DNA of 64,000 nt from Dryas octopetala (Eukaryota; Streptophyta; Magnoliopsida; Rosales; Rosaceae). Location: assembly GCA_963921425.1 (NCBI GenBank), contig OY992836.1, positions 689,501-753,500 of the forward strand. The letters are read 5' to 3'. A program made the position numbers and the translations under genes. The notes below the pieces were generated by a model that was given only the letters and a program-made list of their open reading frames with translations, had not been told where the DNA came from and searched no databases. Below, piece after piece: positions 60,189-64,000 of the stretch; the stretch's first letter is position 1, and every line of letters begins with the position of its first letter.

Positions 60189-63100
60189 CGGTTCCTCTCT
60201 CTCGCACTGCACAGTGCAGCCGTCGCCATCACCGGCGCGTGAGGGCGCGTCCGGCGACGGATGCCGGAGGTCGAAGCTCAGACGTGGTCGCCGTCCTCCC
60301 CTCTTCCTCCCCCTGGCCGCCGATCACCCAGCTGAGCCACCATCGCGACAAATCGACGCGAAGACCGAGAGAGGCTCTCGTTGGCGATCTCGCATTTTCC
60401 GGCCAAATCGCGGCGCCGGACCACCTGGGTTCTCTTCCCCAGGCCACGGCGAGTCTTCCCATGCCCTTCCCTCACGACGGTGACGCTCCACGACGGCGAT
60501 TCGACGCCACAAGGGTTGCGGCTGCACCACCGCCATTTCACTGATCCGGCAAAAATTGGATGGCCGGACCTACTGGGCTTTGTTCCCCTGGTCATGGTGA
60601 GTCTAGCTATGGTCTCCGTTCATCCATAGGAGGCTCCACGACGGAGCAATGAGCTCGGGAAGCCAAGTCAGCCGCCGGCTTCCGCCGCCGATTTCGGCCA
60701 TTTTCGGCCAGTTTTGGCCGTCGACTCAGGTATAAAAGTTGATTCTCTCGACGTCTCCTTCGTGCCTGTGTAATTCGTTTTCGTAAATTTTGAGTTTTGA
60801 AATTCGCGCAGGTTGACCACCGCGGGTCTCGCCGAGTTTGGTCGTGCCGATGGTTGGGATTGTTGATTTTTGGCCTATGGCCAGTCATCCGAAGCCCGTG
60901 GGTGAGTTTCTGTGTGTTTTGGGTATTGTTCTAAGTCGGGCAGCCACCGCGTGTGGTGGCAGCCATCCGTTTCGGTCGTTTAAATGGCCATTGTGAATTC
61001 TGTGTGTATTTGATTTAGTTGTCTGGTCTTAACAGGTACACGGGCTCGGAAAATCTTATCCCTAATGCCGTTATGTTGCCGGATTTGACATCCGAGTGAT
61101 GGCGTCGTGAAGGGCACTTCGGTCTTTTCACGCGGTCAAACTGTGAGTGAAACTTATCGATTTTTAATGTAGAGTACCGTTAATGAATTGTCTGTTTTTG
61201 TGTGTTTGTCATCTTATGGTAGGAAGACTAAGTGTAGGATTTGGACAATGAGGATGAATTGATGAGGATTTGAGGCTAGGAAGTTATTTAGGAATTTTAG
61301 GGTTGCCCGAGAATAATTGCTGGATTAGGGAAGGAATACTTATTGTCGAGGATTAATGAAAAATGATTAGGTAATTATCTTACAGAATAATCAAGTTACT
61401 TTTGGAGGAAGTATTTGGTATGATTTGAGTGGTAAACAAGTGAGGAGTCATGAGCAAGAATCAGTTTCGGAAGGGATTCGGCATAGCTCGGAGTAAACTT
61501 TGAGTGATAATTAAGAGGCTGACTTTCTATGTCGAATGGTTTTGTGGGTGGAGAATAAATGTTCAAGGAATACATTTTATGACAGCAAGCGTTGATGGTG
61601 ATGCATATGTAGAGTTGAAACTGAAAAGAAATTACAAGGAGCATTAGTATTCGGTAAAACAATGAAAGTTATGAGTTAGTTTCGAGAACGTTGTGATTTG
61701 AGGAAGAGCAACCTTTTGGATGAGTTGGATTGTTAAGGAGAGTTTTGAAAAGAATGGAAAAATGTTTAACCTTTTATCTCAAAAATGAGTAGAGACTTAA
61801 GAGTATTTAACGACAGCTGTGTTAGTGCATGTACTAATCATTTGAGCCTGCTTGTGCGGAGTGACCCCTCCGTACGAGATTGTGGCCAGGATACGAGCCT
61901 GCTCGTTCGGAGTGATCATCCGTACGAGATTGTGGCCAGAATACGAGCCTGCTCGTGCGGAAGGGTCATCCGTACGAGATTGTGGTCAGGATGTGAGCCT
62001 GCCCGTGCGTGGATTGTGGCCAGGATATTGTCTACAGTATGAGTACAAGTATGGTGTGAGTTTAAAGTACAAGTGTATTGGTATATCAGTTATAAAGATA
62101 ATTTCAGTTCAGATTGGTTATTTCTCCGCATGGAAGTTTCATTGCTTTTTCAGTATATCGAGGTTCATTTGAGATGACTTTCGAAAATGGATTTGTGAAA
62201 AGGTTTTAAAGCTGGGGGATTTCAAAGAGTGAGATTAGGGGGATTTCAAAGAGCGACGTGAGTGAAATTAGATAGTCTATTTCGTTGCTTTGTGTGTTTG
62301 TGTGCATTTGTTGCTAGGACTTGGTAAAGTGTAGGCTTGAATCTTGAGAAGGGAAGGGAAGTGATGGAAGTGATGGTAATTATGCTTTGAGGTTATTAGA
62401 TTTAAGACGGGAATGATTTGAGATTGAGGTTAATAGTTGACGTTTAAGCAATTGATTTGCCAGAATGATGATTATTATATATTGATGGGATTTGATTTGA
62501 ATACGAGGATTTATGATTTATTTTGATGCTTGGATGATTGGTGATGAAATTATTGTGTGATTGAATATTTATAGATATTATAGTGAATTATTATTATGCA
62601 TGGAAGTTGAGGATTTTATTGAGGATAATTATTTTGTTAGTTCACTCATACGAGCTCTAGTGAGCTTACCGGGTTATTGGTTGGAATGACCCGGTGTGCC
62701 ATGGATATGGTGCAGTGTGGTTATTGGTGTTTTGCAGGTTAAGCAGGCTGAGGAGGCAGTGAGGAGAAGACGAGGCAGTGGGACTTATTTTAATTTGATT
62801 TAACTGATTTTATACAGTGAATTTTACATAAATGTTTTGGGGCTCACACTCTGATTTATTTAACGTATTTATTTATTATATTAAGTGCATGGCTTATTCT
62901 TTGAAAAGAGGTTTAAAGGACAAAGTTTCAGTATATTTTTGGGCCCTAGGATCGGGGCGTTACACTTAAGGTTTCGTTAATCGATCGGCCACGAATTGTT
63001 GTCCTTAAGATATGCAAAATCTGTCCACAAAAACAATGCATTACAATCTAATTCATGAGTTCACAAATAGTATTAATCTGGTCATTGATCAATCGATTTG

Positions 63101-64000
63101 GGTGATAACCACCACGCACGGTGGCTGCTCGACTCCAACTAACACACCAAAACTCACCCAAAACACAACGGAGCCTGGATTTTGTCTCTAAGAGTCCTGG
63201 GGAGGCTGAATAGCAAGAGAAACCACCCAACCTGCCGCCACAAGTGGTGGTTTCGACGGAGGCAACTGCGGCACAACCTAGAAAACACCCCAAAACAACT
63301 CCAATTAGTCCTAATTGCATGGTAGGACGTTCAATTGCACAAAAAACAACTCAATTTCATCCCCAATTTAAAAAATTCGAAAAATAACAAAAACCCTAAA
63401 ATCAAAATTTCAATTTCTCAGAATTGGACAAACACACCTTAGGGGAAAGATAGCCCATACCTAGAAGATCAATTTTTGTAACTGGGTCGACAGCCAAATC
63501 TCGCCGGAATCGACGGCGGAAGCTGGCGGCTGAGTTGCACTTCCCGAACTCATTGTTCCGTCATGGAGCATCATCGTAGCAGGAGGACACCACGGCTGAA
63601 CTCGCCGTGGTGAGACGAACAAGACCTAGTGGGTCCGGCCACCCAAATCTCGCCGGAACAGTCAGATCGATGGCAAGGCTCGAATCGGGTCCAGGCTGGG
63701 TTTCAGGTTTTTGGGGCTTTTCTGGGTTGAACAGAGACCAGGGGCAGAGAGAGGAGAGAGCGGCGATGGCGGGGAGCCAAAGCCCGACACCAGCCGCCAC
63801 CGGACGCGCCCTCATGCGTCGGTGGCAGGGGTGGCGAGAGAGGGAGACGAGAGAGAGAGAGAGACGGGGAGAGAGGAGAGATAGTGAGACAATCTAACTT
63901 TTGGGTATTTAAAACCGACTTTTGTAAATTTACAAAATTACCCCTCGCTTCAAACGCCTATAACACTCAAACCGTAACTCTGATTGACGCGTGCTTCGTG
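58532..64000 (-). mobile_element. L1 LTR running off the window, split by an L2 solo LTR
   Basis: On the minus strand this is an L1 LTR closest to the one at 13272-16397. It begins at the L1 end (tgacagaaccgcc, 58532), continues to 59936, is interrupted by the L2 solo LTR, and resumes at 62965. At the window edge about 0.1 kb of its upstream end is missing. No primer site adjoins 58532, so it looks like a solo LTR. Its tandem array is reduced to about one unit near 58810-58880. Confidence 0.88.
59937..62964 (+). mobile_element. Solo LTR, family L2, complete
   Basis: Runs from tgtaacgacctgac to atcggggcgttaca, 3028 bp, with a perfect 5-bp duplication CTTAA (59932-59936 and 62965-62969). In order: short upstream part, (CT)n tract (60157-60187), GC-rich leader to about 60740, tandem array of about three units (61840-62030), a duplicated ggggatttcaaagag block (62214-62260), a tttgcag acceptor-like site (62737) and the terminus. 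It serves as the reference for family L2 in this window. Confidence 0.94.

Overview
This window looks like gene-poor nuclear DNA from a seed plant, probably a eudicot, although the sequence does not fix the species. The evidence is LTR retrotransposons with methionine-tRNA primer sites and 5-bp target duplications, a plant L1 LINE, CACTA elements with CACTA termini and 3-bp duplications, and T-rich GT-AG introns. I estimate that about nine tenths of the window is transposable element, much of it nested. No complete host gene is visible.

Layout. 1-708 is the end of a long LTR (family L2, my label). 709-788 and 6968-7379 are host DNA that looks like the leader and first exon of a gene. It is split by a 6.2-kb CACTA element (789-6964) that carries exon-like sequence, including a fragment resembling a plant ubiquitin-conjugating enzyme. 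A Ty1/copia element (7380-17415, minus strand) sits in what may be intron 1 of that gene and itself holds a 3.1-kb solo LTR of a second long-LTR family (L1: 13272-16397). 17416-22917 is host-like sequence with a few unrecognised exon-like segments and one older insertion.

22918-30191 is a head-to-head pair of L1 LTR sequences, the right-hand one belonging to a gag-only Ty3/gypsy element. 30192-32710 is a copia-like LTR with a probable hAT-type insertion. From about 32870 to 46810 lies a decayed plant En/Spm-type transposase gene (Transposase_24 type) and the right end of its CACTA element. Its last exon is split by an L2 solo LTR (34902-45706), which in turn holds a second gag-only gypsy element (35790-43491).

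47235-51517 is an old L1-like solo LTR with a younger one inside it (48036-51134). 51637-52038 is a foldback MITE with a 10-bp target duplication. 52458-57549 is a 5'-truncated, decayed L1 LINE on the minus strand. 58532-64000 is an L1 LTR on the minus strand that runs off the window and is interrupted by an L2 solo LTR (59937-62964).

The two long-LTR families share a plan: a short upstream part, a CT tract, a GC-rich leader, a tandem-repeat array, a conserved ggggatttca block and a pyrimidine-AG acceptor-like site. They have inserted into each other in both orders, so their active periods overlapped. The two gag-only elements lost pol in the same place and have internal regions of almost the same length, which suggests a non-autonomous gag-bearing family that spread in that form using enzymes supplied by another element.
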